33,743 bases of DNA, taken from assembly GCA_021733945.1 (NCBI GenBank), contig JAIPJX010000042.1, positions 1 to 33,743 on the forward strand. Reading direction: 5' to 3'. A program made the position numbers and the translations under genes. Origin of the DNA: Verrucomicrobiota bacterium (GTDB taxonomy: Bacteria; Verrucomicrobiota; Verrucomicrobiia; Limisphaerales; SIBE01). A model generated the notes under the pieces. That model ran no database searches. It was not told the origin of the DNA and saw nothing but the letters and a program-made list of their open reading frames with translations. This document shows, piece by piece, positions 1 through 9,700 of the stretch (positions are counted from its first letter, which is position 1; each line of letters starts with the position of its first letter).

Positions 1-3000
1 GTTGCCGACTCGGTCAATACTCCACCAGGGATCTCCCCGATTCCAAACCTGGTTTTGGAGGCCGGCGTTGCGTCGCCTCCGATCAACTTCCTGATCAGCG
101 ATCTGGAGACCCAGGCGGCCGATCTGACCGTTGAAGTCGTCTCGGCTGATCCCTCACTGATTCCCCAAACCGGATTTGGCCTGGGCGGCACGGGCGCGGC
201 CCGGAGCCTCGTCATCACCCCTGGTGCCGGGCAGACCGGCGTGGCGACCGTCACCGTCAAAGTGAGCGACGGTCAGTTGACCAGCTCGGGCGCATTCACG
301 GTGAAGGTGGAGTCCGGCGCAGCGGCGGGCAATTTGGTCAACGGAAGCTTCGAGACGGGAGATTTTACGGGTTGGATCGTCAACGACATGAAGGGGCCGT
401 TCTCGCCTCTGGCCGTCAGTCAATCCGGGGCCCGGATTGGACTGGGCCAGATCTCGGTCTCCCCGACCGATGGTCAGTTCGCTGCGACGACCGGCTTTGA
501 CGGGGAAGGCCCTGATGTGGCTCGGTTGGCGCAGGAGTTTCTTCCCCAGCAGGAAGCTCCATTCCTCGTCTTCGAATACCGGGCCGGGTGGCAGGTCGGG
601 GGAACCAAGGACCGGCTGTTCCAGGTGAAGATTGCGTCCGAGGGTGGAGGCACGGCGTTGTTGACGCAGGAAATCCTCCGCGCGACTGCCGGAAGTCAAA
701 AGTCCGACACAGGTCCCTCCGTCGCCGAAATCGACCTGACCCAGTTTGCCGTGGCCGGCAAACGGATACGTCTGAGCTTCGAATGGCAGATCCCCGAATC
801 GTTTACGGGACCGGCTGAATTTCAACTGGACAACGTGCGTCTGGTGGGGACGGCAACCGGCGGAACCACGAGCCCGGTGGTCACCATACCCGACGCCAAC
901 CTGCAAAAGGCGATTCGGGAACGTCTGGGCAAACCGAGCGGAGATCTCACTGACCAGGACCTCGCGAAACTGACGGACCTTTGGCTCGTCGGCAAGGGAA
1001 TCGCCAATCTTCAGGGGATCGAAAAGGCCGTCAACCTGGAGTTCCTCGAAATTGCCAGCAATCCGGGAATAACGGTCTTTACGCCGTTGAACAGCCTCGC
1101 CAAACTGCGGTTCCTGGGACTGGGGAATCTGGGACTGACGCAGATCCCGGATCTCTCGACTCTGCCTCTGTTGAATTCGGCGATCCTGAACGACAATCCG
1201 ATCAGCGATCTGTCGCCCCTTCTGCCGATCAAGGACAACCTGGTCCAGATCGACATCAGCGGCACCCAAGTGACCGACTATTCCTTGCTCTCGCAGTTTG
1301 GGAACCTCCTGAGCCTGGGAGTGCGAAGCAATGGCATTACCGACCTCTCGGTTTTGGGTGGCCTCACCGGGCTGTTCGAGCTGCGGGCAGGTGGTAATCC
1401 GTTGACCAGCCTCACTCCGCTCGCTCAGTTGACTTCTCTCGAATCGTTGAGCCTTGTCTCGGTCACGACACTCACAGATTACAGCCCGCTGGGTGGCTTC
1501 ACCGGCCTCACCCGTTTGAACCTCAGCGGAAACAACCTGACCGACACCGCCGTCGCTGCGCTGGCCCCGCTGGCGAACCTGCGGCTTCTGGTCCTGACCG
1601 ACAACGGGATCAGTAATATCTCCCCGCTTGCCAACCTCACCCGGCTCGAGGAGCTGTTCCTGGGAGCCAATCCAATCATCGATTATTCGGTGATCAAGAA
1701 CTTCCGGAACCTGACCAAGCTGTCGATTAGAACGGGCAACCTCAACAATCTGGATATCATTCCCGTGTTGTCCAATCTCGAGGAGTTGAATCTTCAGGGT
1801 AACCAGTTGACCGATCTCAAACCGCTCCTGAATGTGCCGTCGTTGTCCTCTGTGGATGTTCGCGAGAACAACATCGACATCAACGCCGGATCCGCCGCGC
1901 AGGGCGTGATCCAAACGCTCCGGGACCTGCAGGTGAGTGTTCAGTTCGAACCGCAACGCACCCTTCAGGGAACTCCGCCCTCCATCTCCAGGATCGAAGA
2001 TCAAATCACTTCGGTGGGCAATGCCGTTGGCCCCATCCCGGTCACCGTCAGCGACGCGGAGACCCCCGTGGAAAACCTCACCATCACTCCGTTGTCCACT
2101 TCCAATCCGGACCTGATTCCGTTGACGAACGTGATTGTTTCCGGATCCGGAGCCAACCAGACAATCGCCGTGGTGCCGGCGTCGGGTCAGACGGGGGTCG
2201 CACGGATTGTGATCCGGGTAACCGACGCAGATGGTCGTGTGGCGGATACCAGCTTTCAGGTGACCGTGGTGAACGGCACTGAGCTCCGGTTCGTTGTGGG
2301 GAACGTCTCCGGTGCCCGGTTCACCGAGGTCACCGTTCCCGTAAGCGTTAGGAACTTCATCGGAATCACCGGTTTTCAGTACTCGATTCACTGGGATCCA
2401 TCCGTGGCGACGTTCGTGGCGGTCGAACAGTTTAACCTGACCGGTCTCAGCAGTTCGAAGTTTGGGGTTTCCCAGGCTGCCTCCGGAACCCTGACGGCGC
2501 TCTGGACCGGCACGGGAGTAACCCTGCCGGATGACGCCGTGATTTATCGTGTGCGGTTTAAACTCACCGGAGGCAGCGGGAAGGTTTCCCCGGTACGGAT
2601 CGACGGGGTGCCAACCCTGCTCGAAGCGAACAACGCCAGTGGAACTGTGGCCGCCATCCCGGTGGGCGGTGCCCTCACGATTCAGACGGGCGTTTCCCTG
2701 ACCGGAAAGGTTGCCTATTACAACGGAGGCAATTCCATTCCGGGCGTCAACGTCGCCCTCTCCGGTGGCAGGCTGGACACAGCGCCGACCGGAACATCGG
2801 GGTCGTTCTCCTTCGCTGTGGGGGCTGGCGCCGACTATGCCGTCGAGCTGAACGTGCCCGCCGGGCAGTCCGGAACCCGTGGGGTGACCATTTTGGACGT
2901 GATCCCGATCCAGCTGGATGTTCTCTCCACCAAGCGCATCGATTCACCTTACCAGCTCCTCGCGGCGGACGTGGACGGTTCCTCGAAAGTGACCATGGCG

Positions 3001-4026
3001 GACGCCAGCCTGATTCGAAGTGTCGTTCTCGGCCTGAGAACCGGATTCGACATCGGAGACTGGAGATTTATTCCAGCGGAGCATCAGTTTGTGAATCCTG
3101 CAAGTCCGTGGAGCGCGCCGAGACGCCGTGAGTTTGTGGGCTTGAACACGGATGCCCTGGCTCAGGATTTTATTGGAATCCGACTCGGAGATGTCAATGG
3201 ATCCTGGGCGTCTGACTCGAGTGTCGGACCCGCAAGTGTTTCCTCAAACGAGCGTGGTTCGGTTTCATTGTTCTCCTTGTCCCCGCGTTCGGCGGCTTCC
3301 GGTGGCGGAACGGCGGTTCGATTCCAGATCGGCGCCGCCACGCCGGGAGCGGCAACGCTGACCGACTCCGGTGCCGGAGGCGGGTCGGTACGCAAATCCG
3401 TGATTCCGGGAGGGAGCCGCACCCTGAGCGTGCCGATCCTCGTGTCTGATTTTGCGGATGTGACAAGCGCCCAGTTCACGGTGCAGTGGAACCCGGAGGA
3501 ACTCGAATTCATGGATGTGACCGACTTCGGCGTGCGTGGATTGGGCTCCGGGAATTTTGGATCCAGGTTCGTGAACGAAGGCAAGCTGACCTTCGCCTGG
3601 GATGATCCCCAGGGGGTGGGCGCGACGGTCGCGGATGGTTCGCGGCTGTTCTCGATCGGTTTCAAGCCGCTGACTCAGGCGGGCGGGGCAGCCCTCGTTC
3701 GATTTGCCGACAATCCCACACCCCGGGAAGTGGGTGTGCAGGGCAGTGTGGTTCAAATGATCACCCTGGACGGTTCGGTGGGTGCCGGGTCGGATGTTGA
3801 GTCCGGTCTCCGGGTGCGTGTCCTGGGTTGGAACTCTGCTGGGGGAGGTCTCAGACTTGAGCTGCAAACCCGCGCGGGACACAGTTATTCCCTGGAATCT
3901 GCGGAATCGGTCGATGCATTGATCTGGCAGGACGTTGACAGTGTGCAGGGAGACGGCGGTGTCCGGGTGTTGAGTGACCCCGGTCCGGCAAGTGTGCGGC
4001 GGTTTTATCGGGTGCGTGAAGAGTGA
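1..4026 (+). CDS. Large secreted LRR/cohesin/dockerin surface protein, 5' end outside window
   Basis: The frame is open from base 1, and the residues before the first possible start (TTG at 55) already form part of an Ig-like module, so the gene begins upstream and only the last 1,341 codons are seen. Modules in order, by position: Ig-like 1-320; a jelly-roll or carbohydrate-binding-like domain opening with NGSFETGDFTGW (about 335-860); an LRR block with an N-cap (880-1950); a second Ig-like module (1970-2275); a cohesin-like domain (2280-2690); a short carboxypeptidase-regulatory-like sandwich (2695-2880); a dockerin-like pair, ADVDGSSKVTMADASLIR near 2965 and LGDVNGSW near 3190; a second cohesin-like domain (3385-3780); and a C-terminal module ending RRFYRVREE. 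I see no cysteine in the visible part. The likely role is extracellular adhesion or scaffolding; no enzyme domain is recognisable. No clear terminator follows the stop at 4024-4026. Domain names come from pattern recognition and were not searched. Confidence 0.9.
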   Translation, partial: VADSVNTPPGISPIPNLVLEAGVASPPINFLISDLETQAADLTVEVVSADPSLIPQTGFGLGGTGAARSLVITPGAGQTGVATVTVKVSDGQLTSSGAFTVKVESGAAAGNLVNGSFETGDFTGWIVNDMKGPFSPLAVSQSGARIGLGQISVSPTDGQFAATTGFDGEGPDVARLAQEFLPQQEAPFLVFEYRAGWQVGGTKDRLFQVKIASEGGGTALLTQEILRATAGSQKSDTGPSVAEIDLTQFAVAGKRIRLSFEWQIPESFTGPAEFQLDNVRLVGTATGGTTSPVVTIPDANLQKAIRERLGKPSGDLTDQDLAKLTDLWLVGKGIANLQGIEKAVNLEFLEIASNPGITVFTPLNSLAKLRFLGLGNLGLTQIPDLSTLPLLNSAILNDNPISDLSPLLPIKDNLVQIDISGTQVTDYSLLSQFGNLLSLGVRSNGITDLSVLGGLTGLFELRAGGNPLTSLTPLAQLTSLESLSLVSVTTLTDYSPLGGFTGLTRLNLSGNNLTDTAVAALAPLANLRLLVLTDNGISNISPLANLTRLEELFLGANPIIDYSVIKNFRNLTKLSIRTGNLNNLDIIPVLSNLEELNLQGNQLTDLKPLLNVPSLSSVDVRENNIDINAGSAAQGVIQTLRDLQVSVQFEPQRTLQGTPPSISRIEDQITSVGNAVGPIPVTVSDAETPVENLTITPLSTSNPDLIPLTNVIVSGSGANQTIAVVPASGQTGVARIVIRVTDADGRVADTSFQVTVVNGTELRFVVGNVSGARFTEVTVPVSVRNFIGITGFQYSIHWDPSVATFVAVEQFNLTGLSSSKFGVSQAASGTLTALWTGTGVTLPDDAVIYRVRFKLTGGSGKVSPVRIDGVPTLLEANNASGTVAAIPVGGALTIQTGVSLTGKVAYYNGGNSIPGVNVALSGGRLDTAPTGTSGSFSFAVGAGADYAVELNVPAGQSGTRGVTILDVIPIQLDVLSTKRIDSPYQLLAADVDGSSKVTMADASLIRSVVLGLRTGFDIGDWRFIPAEHQFVNPASPWSAPRRREFVGLNTDALAQDFIGIRLGDVNGSWASDSSVGPASVSSNERGSVSLFSLSPRSAASGGGTAVRFQIGAATPGAATLTDSGAGGGSVRKSVIPGGSRTLSVPILVSDFADVTSAQFTVQWNPEELEFMDVTDFGVRGLGSGNFGSRFVNEGKLTFAWDDPQGVGATVADGSRLFSIGFKPLTQAGGAALVRFADNPTPREVGVQGSVVQMITLDGSVGAGSDVESGLRVRVLGWNSAGGGLRLELQTRAGHSYSLESAESVDALIWQDVDSVQGDGGVRVLSDPGPASVRRFYRVREE
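880..1950 (+). repeat. Leucine-rich repeat block within the first surface protein
   Basis: The block starts with a cap (IPDANLQKAIRERLG) of the kind seen before internalin-like LRRs. About a dozen repeats of 22-23 residues follow, with the pattern L..L.L..N.I.D..PL (examples: LSLGVRSNGITDLSVL, LEELNLQGNQLTDLKPL). It closes with a QGVIQTLRDLQVSV segment that resembles the usual end of such blocks. LRRs of this type bind proteins or glycans; no ligand can be named here. Confidence 0.75.
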
Positions 4027-4180
4027 TTTGAACGAAAGCCGTTGCTTGCCATGCGGTTAAATTCGTTGTTGCGTTGGTTTGATCCCTGGAGGATGATTGG
4101 CCCCCATGGGGTTGCAGTCACGGGATTGCCAATCCGACGTAACGCGGATGAATTTGAGGCAGGTGGATCCTGCTAATACG

Positions 4181-4209
4181 TTGAGGTTGGAGTCTGAAAA
4201 CTGGATAAT
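4181..4209 (+). promoter_or_regulatory. Candidate sigma70-like promoter upstream of the 823-residue protein
   Basis: TTGAGG (4181-4186) and GATAAT (4204-4209) are separated by exactly 17 bases, matching 4/6 and 5/6 consensus bases. The expected transcript start near 4216 would leave a leader of about nine bases before the ATG at 4225, too short for a normal Shine-Dalgarno site. So this is either a near-leaderless promoter or a chance match. The rest of the 4027-4224 gap shows only a weak 5-bp inverted repeat near 4133-4150. Confidence 0.3.
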
Positions 4210-4224
4210 CGGGAAACTGCAATC

Positions 4225-6696
4225 ATGAAAAGTATGAGAACGCTCCTTGGGCTCTGTCTGTTGTTCGCGAGTTTTGTCGGCGAAGTGGCCGCAGTGACTC
4301 TTCGGACCGTTGGGAAAGGGGCGACAACCGGAGGGACTGTCACCGTGCCGGTCACCGTGAGTGGTTTCTCATCCAAACTCTCCATGCAGTTCTCCCTCCA
4401 ATGGGATCAGGCAGTCCTGCGGTATTCGGGGATTTCCGGGCTTGGACTTCCCGAGGCGGATCTGACGGATTTTAACGTCACCCAGGTTCGGGTGGATGCG
4501 GGGCAATTATCCATGGCTTGGGTGACCCGGACTGGAAGCGCCCAGAGTGTCGCGGACGGAACGGTGGTTGTGAATGTTGCGTTTGACGTGATTGGAGCGA
4601 CCGGAACCAGTTCGGCGATCCGGTTTGTAGATTCCCCGACCGCGACCCTGGTGGATGATGTGCCTCCCACCAGAGACGAAGGCACCGTGACGGTGGAAGC
4701 GGTGGTTGTCGCAAATACTCCCCCGACCATTACCGCCATCGCCGATCAAACGGTGACTCAGGGCACCGCGACACCCGCGATTGGCTTTACGGTTTCTGAC
4801 GCCGAAACGCCCGTTGATAGTCTTAAGTTTTCGAAGGATTCTTCAAATCTTGAACTGGTCCCGCTCTCAGGCATCGTTGTTGCCGGAACCGGGGGCAACC
4901 TGGCCGTCACTGTGACGCCGGTTGCTGGAAAGACCGGATTTGCTACCATCAGTTTGACTTTCACCGATGGTGGCGGGCTTCCAGCCAATCGCAGCTTCAA
5001 GTTGACAGTCGGCGCTCCCAACAATCCCCCCACGATCACTTCGATTGGAAATCAGGTGATCTGGGATGGAGGTTCGACGAGTTTGGCATTTACGTTAGGG
5101 GACGTTGAGACTTCTGCTGATCAATTAGCCGTCACGGTTACATCGTCGAACCTGGGGGTTATCCCCGTTTCCAGCCTGGCGATCTCTGGTACGGGAGCAA
5201 ATCAGACATTGAGTATTACCCCGATCGTTGGCACCGAGGGGGCCACCCTTGTGACTTTGACGGTGAAGGATACGGATCTCGGTGAGGCGAGAGAGACATT
5301 CTCTGTGACGGTGACCAAGCGACGGCTGTACTTCGTTGCGGCGAGTGGGCCGGTCGGAGGGGATGTGGAGATTCCTGTCCGTCTGAGCGCTCAGGGCAAT
5401 GAGTTTGGGCTTCAATTCAGCTTGAAATATGATCCTACCGTCTTTTCGAATCCCCGGCTTATTGCCGGTGCCGATGCTGCTGGAGTGACTCTCATTTCGA
5501 ATATGGCCTCGGCGAGCCAGGGGCTGGTAGGTGTACTCATGGCTTTTCAGTCCGGGCAGGGGTTTCCCGTAGGCGAGAGGGAAATCCTGAAGCTTACAAT
5601 GACGGCTGCGAGTTCGGCAAGCGGCGTAGCCTATGGGGTTGCGTTCGCCGACACGCCTTTTGCCAAATCCCTGTCCACTAGCGAGACTATTGCATTGGAT
5701 GCCGACTTTCAGTCCGGTACGGTGACTTTAACTTCAGGAATTGAGGGGGATGTGTCTCCCAGGCCGAACGGCAATGGAAACGTCGATCTGTTCGATTGGA
5801 TACAGACTGGCCGTTTCGCCGCCAAACTCGACTCCGTTGGGAGCGCCACCGAGTTCCAAAGAGCCGACACGGCTCCCAAGGCGGATTCGGGAGATGGAAA
5901 GGTGGATTTGTTCGACTGGATTCAAACGGGCCGATACGCCGCCAAACTTGATCCCAATCAGGCGGCCGGCGGACCCCTGGGATCGTTTGGGACTGCCGGA
6001 CTGGTGCGGACGCCGGGCCGTGCGTCCGAAGCAATTCCCGCTGCGCGCCTGACCGGCTTCATCGAACGGGATGCCCAGGGACCGCTCTTGCGCGTGACGC
6101 TCGAATCGGATGGAAACGTGTCCGCTGTCGGTTTCAGTGTAGCGATGGATTCCGACCGTTGGTCCTATGGCCGGGTTGGACTTGCAGGGGAGGCCTCGGA
6201 AGCGGTGCTGGTCCAGAACAATCACGATGCGCTGAAGGGGAGGGTCGGTTTGCTGGTCGCACAGCATCCCGGGCTCGCATTCCAGAGTGGGGTTCAGGAT
6301 TTGGTGGTGATCCGTCTGGAATCGACGGGGTTGACTATGAATCCCTTCGGCATTCGGTTCGCCAACCTCCCGGTTGAGATGGCTGTCGCCAGCCGTGTGG
6401 CTGAAGAATTGGGCGGTGTGTTTCAGATCGAGGGGGTGGCTGCACTGCCTTTGGAGGTGTTTTCGATCGAGAATGACCCCGGATCTGGAATTCGGCTCGG
6501 GCTGCGCACCCTTCCGGGCGCACACGTGTCGATCGAGGCCTCGTCGAATCTTTTGGAGTGGCGGGAAATTTGGAGCGGCAGAGCTGAAGCCGACGGGAGC
6601 GTTCGCTTTCAGGATGAATCGGATGCCAACGATAGCCAGCGGTATTATCGATTGCGGGAGTTCGAACCTTCAGAGGTCGGTCGGGCCAGCAATTAG
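4225..6696 (+). CDS. Secreted cohesin/dockerin-type modular protein
   Basis: The 823-residue protein starts at an ATG followed by a clear signal peptide (LLGLCLLFASFVGEVAA, cut near residue 23). Modules by residue: cohesin-like about 25-155; two Ig/cadherin-like domains about 165-265 and 268-360; a second cohesin-like domain about 368-502; a dockerin-like pair with GDVSPRPNGNG and two copies of VDLFDWIQTGR (about 508-576); a cohesin-like third sandwich about 605-735; and a C-terminal module with ISIEASSN-like and QRYYRLREF features (about 745-815). The only cysteine I see is in the signal peptide. Cohesins and dockerins normally bind each other across different chains, so carrying both suggests self-assembly or cross-linking with the flanking proteins. 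It sits 198 bases after the first gene and 90 bases before the third, on the same strand. No catalytic domain is visible. The upstream purine stretch GGGAA is a weak ribosome site. Confidence 0.9.
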   Translation: MKSMRTLLGLCLLFASFVGEVAAVTLRTVGKGATTGGTVTVPVTVSGFSSKLSMQFSLQWDQAVLRYSGISGLGLPEADLTDFNVTQVRVDAGQLSMAWVTRTGSAQSVADGTVVVNVAFDVIGATGTSSAIRFVDSPTATLVDDVPPTRDEGTVTVEAVVVANTPPTITAIADQTVTQGTATPAIGFTVSDAETPVDSLKFSKDSSNLELVPLSGIVVAGTGGNLAVTVTPVAGKTGFATISLTFTDGGGLPANRSFKLTVGAPNNPPTITSIGNQVIWDGGSTSLAFTLGDVETSADQLAVTVTSSNLGVIPVSSLAISGTGANQTLSITPIVGTEGATLVTLTVKDTDLGEARETFSVTVTKRRLYFVAASGPVGGDVEIPVRLSAQGNEFGLQFSLKYDPTVFSNPRLIAGADAAGVTLISNMASASQGLVGVLMAFQSGQGFPVGEREILKLTMTAASSASGVAYGVAFADTPFAKSLSTSETIALDADFQSGTVTLTSGIEGDVSPRPNGNGNVDLFDWIQTGRFAAKLDSVGSATEFQRADTAPKADSGDGKVDLFDWIQTGRYAAKLDPNQAAGGPLGSFGTAGLVRTPGRASEAIPAARLTGFIERDAQGPLLRVTLESDGNVSAVGFSVAMDSDRWSYGRVGLAGEASEAVLVQNNHDALKGRVGLLVAQHPGLAFQSGVQDLVVIRLESTGLTMNPFGIRFANLPVEMAVASRVAEELGGVFQIEGVAALPLEVFSIENDPGSGIRLGLRTLPGAHVSIEASSNLLEWREIWSGRAEADGSVRFQDESDANDSQRYYRLREFEPSEVGRASN
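5770..5952 (+). repeat. Duplicated dockerin-like EF-hand segment
   Basis: Two 21-codon segments at 5770-5832 and 5890-5952, offset by 120 bases, encode the same calcium-loop-and-helix pattern, G(N/D)G(N/K)VDLFDWIQTGR(F/Y)AAKLD. They share 18 of 21 residues. At DNA level ten codons differ synonymously and three change the residue, so the protein pattern is conserved despite codon divergence. A symmetric two-fold repeat is typical of type I dockerins. Confidence 0.8.
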
Positions 6697-6772
6697 GCAA
6701 GAGTCGACTTGAGTTCGCGGTCGGGGGATTGTATAAGGGCGGCTTCGGATGGGTCGTTGAAATTGATTGAGT

Positions 6773-6776
6773 GGAG
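6773..6776 (+). promoter_or_regulatory. Shine-Dalgarno site fixing the start of the giant protein
   Basis: GGAG lies ten bases before the ATG at 6787, and a second GGAG (6780-6783) lies three bases before it. No comparable site precedes the earlier in-frame TTG at 6709, so 6787 is preferred. A downstream in-frame ATG at 6832 remains possible and would give a more compact signal peptide. Confidence 0.5.
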
Positions 6777-6786
6777 AACGGAGAAC

Positions 6787-9700
6787 ATGAAGAACGAAAA
6801 CTCGGGAACAACCAAACACAGGCAAGCAGCGATGAACGCGAACTCTAATGTCGGTCCGACGCGGTCTTTCCAGGCTCGTTTGAACCAGTGGATCATCACC
6901 GTTGTCGCGATCCTCCTGGTTGGCAATCTGGTTGCGTCAACCCGGGCTGTGTCGACGCTCCGAATCGTGAGCACGACTGTCGCCCAAGCTGGAAGCGGGA
7001 CGTTTACGGTTGGGTTTGATGCGCAGGGAAACGAGGGTGGCCTTGCTTTTAGTCTCTCCTACGATCCCAATCTGATCACGATCACTGGTGCGGTGGCCGC
7101 TCGGTCTGGCGATACGCTCATTCTGACTCCGTCGGAGGAGCGTCAGGGAAGATATGGGATTCAGTGGTCCGTTAGCACTCTCTTTTCGGGCATCCCGATC
7201 CCGGCCGGGAGTTATTCGCTGGTGACCGTCAGCTTCACGGCCGCCAATGTCGACGGACAGCTTGCCACCGTTGCTTTTGGTGATCTCCCGATTACCAAAG
7301 CGGTTTCCGATGTGACGGCCGGTTCGCTGACATCACAGCTCCAAGTGCAGTCCGGTACGGTCACCATTGGCACGATCAAGGCGACGCCTGTCATCACCTG
7401 GGCCACTCCGGCTGCGATCGATTACGGGACCGCCCTCAGTGCCACCCAGCTCAATGCAACCAGTGATCAGGCCGGAACCATTGCCTACAACCAGGCGGTC
7501 GGTGCCCTCCTGGGGGCTGGTACCCACACTTTGACAGCGACCTTCACGCCCACCGATCCGAACACCGTCAAAAGCGGGACCAAGGATGTTACCCTCACCG
7601 TGAACAAGGTCCCCCTCTCGATTGGCACGACCAGTCCCTCCATCCGAGTCGGTGATGCGCTTCCCACGGTGGCCCCAAGCTACACCGGTTTCGTCAACGG
7701 AGAGACTCCGGCAAATCTGACAACTCCAGCGACAGCGGTGCACACTGCTCAGAACTCGAACACGGCCGGCACGTTCCCGATTACCGTCAGCGGCGCCACT
7801 TCGTCCAATTACACCATTTCACATGCCAATGGTACCCTGACCATCGCTGAGAAGATCACGCCGGTGATCACCTGGAGCACTCCGGTTGCCGTTTCTTACG
7901 GCACGGCTCTGAGTGCGACACAACTCAACGCCACCAGTGATCAGCCGGGAACCATTACTTACAATCAAACTGTCGGTACCGTGCTCGGGGCAGGGAGTCA
8001 TACGTTGACCGCTACGTTCGTTCCAACGGACGCGGCAAATGTAAAAACTGCCACGAAGGACGTGACGCTGGTCGTCAACCAAGTGCCGTTGACCATCACT
8101 GCTGACGATAAAACGATCAAAACGGGGCTGCCGCTGCCTCAGCTGACCATCTCCTATTCGGGATTTGTGAACGGCGAAACTTCAACGGCACTCACCGCAC
8201 AGCCGACCGTCACGACTTCGGCGCAGAATACTTCCACTCTGGGCAATTTTCCCATCACCGTCTCCGGGGCGACCTCGGCGAACTACGCCATCATTTACGT
8301 CAGCGGCACGCTCCATGTCATCGACAAGACGGTTCCCGTGATCACCTGGGCTCCTCCCGCCGCGATCAACTACGGAACGGCCCTCAGTGCGACGCAGCTG
8401 AACGCGACGGCGAACACGCCCGGGGTGTTCACCTACACGCCCCCGGTCGGAACGATCCTGAACGGGGGAGCGCTACAGACGCTTTCAGTTGCGTTTGCGC
8501 CGGATCTGACGACCGAATTCGCCCCGACCACCGCGACGGTGACGATCGACGTGAACAAACTCCCGCTCACCATCACGGCTGAAAACAAGACAAAGCTGTT
8601 TGGTGCTCCGCTGCCTGCATTTACCGCCACGTCGGCAGGGTTCCTGTCCGGACAATCCGTTGCGGACCTAACATCTCCTGTGGTGCTAACAACGGATGCC
8701 ACGCGCAACAGCCTGGCTGGCACCTACACCATCACGCCCTCTGGCGCCACGAGCCCCAACTACAATATTACTTTTGTGCCCGCGACGCTGGCGATTTCCG
8801 CGCCATCGCTGACAATTACTCCCGTGCCCAACGCCACCATTGAATCCGGCGAATCGGTGGTGTCGGGAATCACGGTCGGCGACGGCGATGTGCCGTTGTC
8901 CAGCATCACAGTGACCGGGACCTCCTCGAACACGGCGTTGGTGCCGAATAACAACATCATTGTCGCCGGGACTGGGGCGGGGCGCGTTGTCAATGTGAAA
9001 ACGGTTCCGGGACTCACGGGTTCTGCCATCATCACGCTCACGGTCAGCAACGGCAATCACAGCATCACCACCACATTCACCGTAACCGTCAACCCTCCGA
9101 ATCTGCCGCCGGTTCTGGCTGGCATCGAGACCACCGCATTGGCCTACACCGAGAACGATGCCGCCAAGGTTGTCAGTTCCACCCTCACCATCACCGACTC
9201 GGACAGCAGCAATCTGGCGGGTGCCTGGGTGTATTTCGTCCCGCCTTTCTTTCCGGGGGCGGATGACCTTCAGTTTACTGCAAGCGGTGGAATCACCGGG
9301 GCATTCCACGCGGCACGGGGTGAACTGGAATTGGTGGGGACCGCCCCGGTGGCGAGTTACCAGACCGTTCTTCGTTCGGTTACGTATTCGAACCTGAGTG
9401 AGAATCCAAGTTCGCTCCCGAGACAAATCGCATTCCAGGTCATCGATGCCCTGGGACAGCATAGGCACAGCAATGAGTTGATTCGCCAGGTTGTCGTGAC
9501 TCCGGTGAACGATATTCCCTCCATCACCGAGATTCCCGACCAGACCATCATCGAAAACAGCCTGGGATTGGAACAGATCTTCACCGTCCGGGATTTTGAG
9601 AGTGAGGGCGGCGGGGTTTTGTACGATAACACGCAGCATCCTCTCGGTCAGATTTATGCGGCTGGCAATGGTGTTGAGTTCGGGGATCAGATCTATTTCG

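Noticed and set aside
154..2391. A 745-codon open frame on the minus strand
   Set aside because: It is antisense to the first surface gene, its translation is rich in Arg, Gln, Asp and Gly without domains or a signal peptide, and it is explained by high GC and codon bias of the plus-strand gene.
4093..4176. A 27-codon frame with GGAGG directly before its ATG
   Set aside because: The GGAGG touches the ATG with no spacer, the peptide has no hydrophobic or other feature, and no conservation can be tested here.
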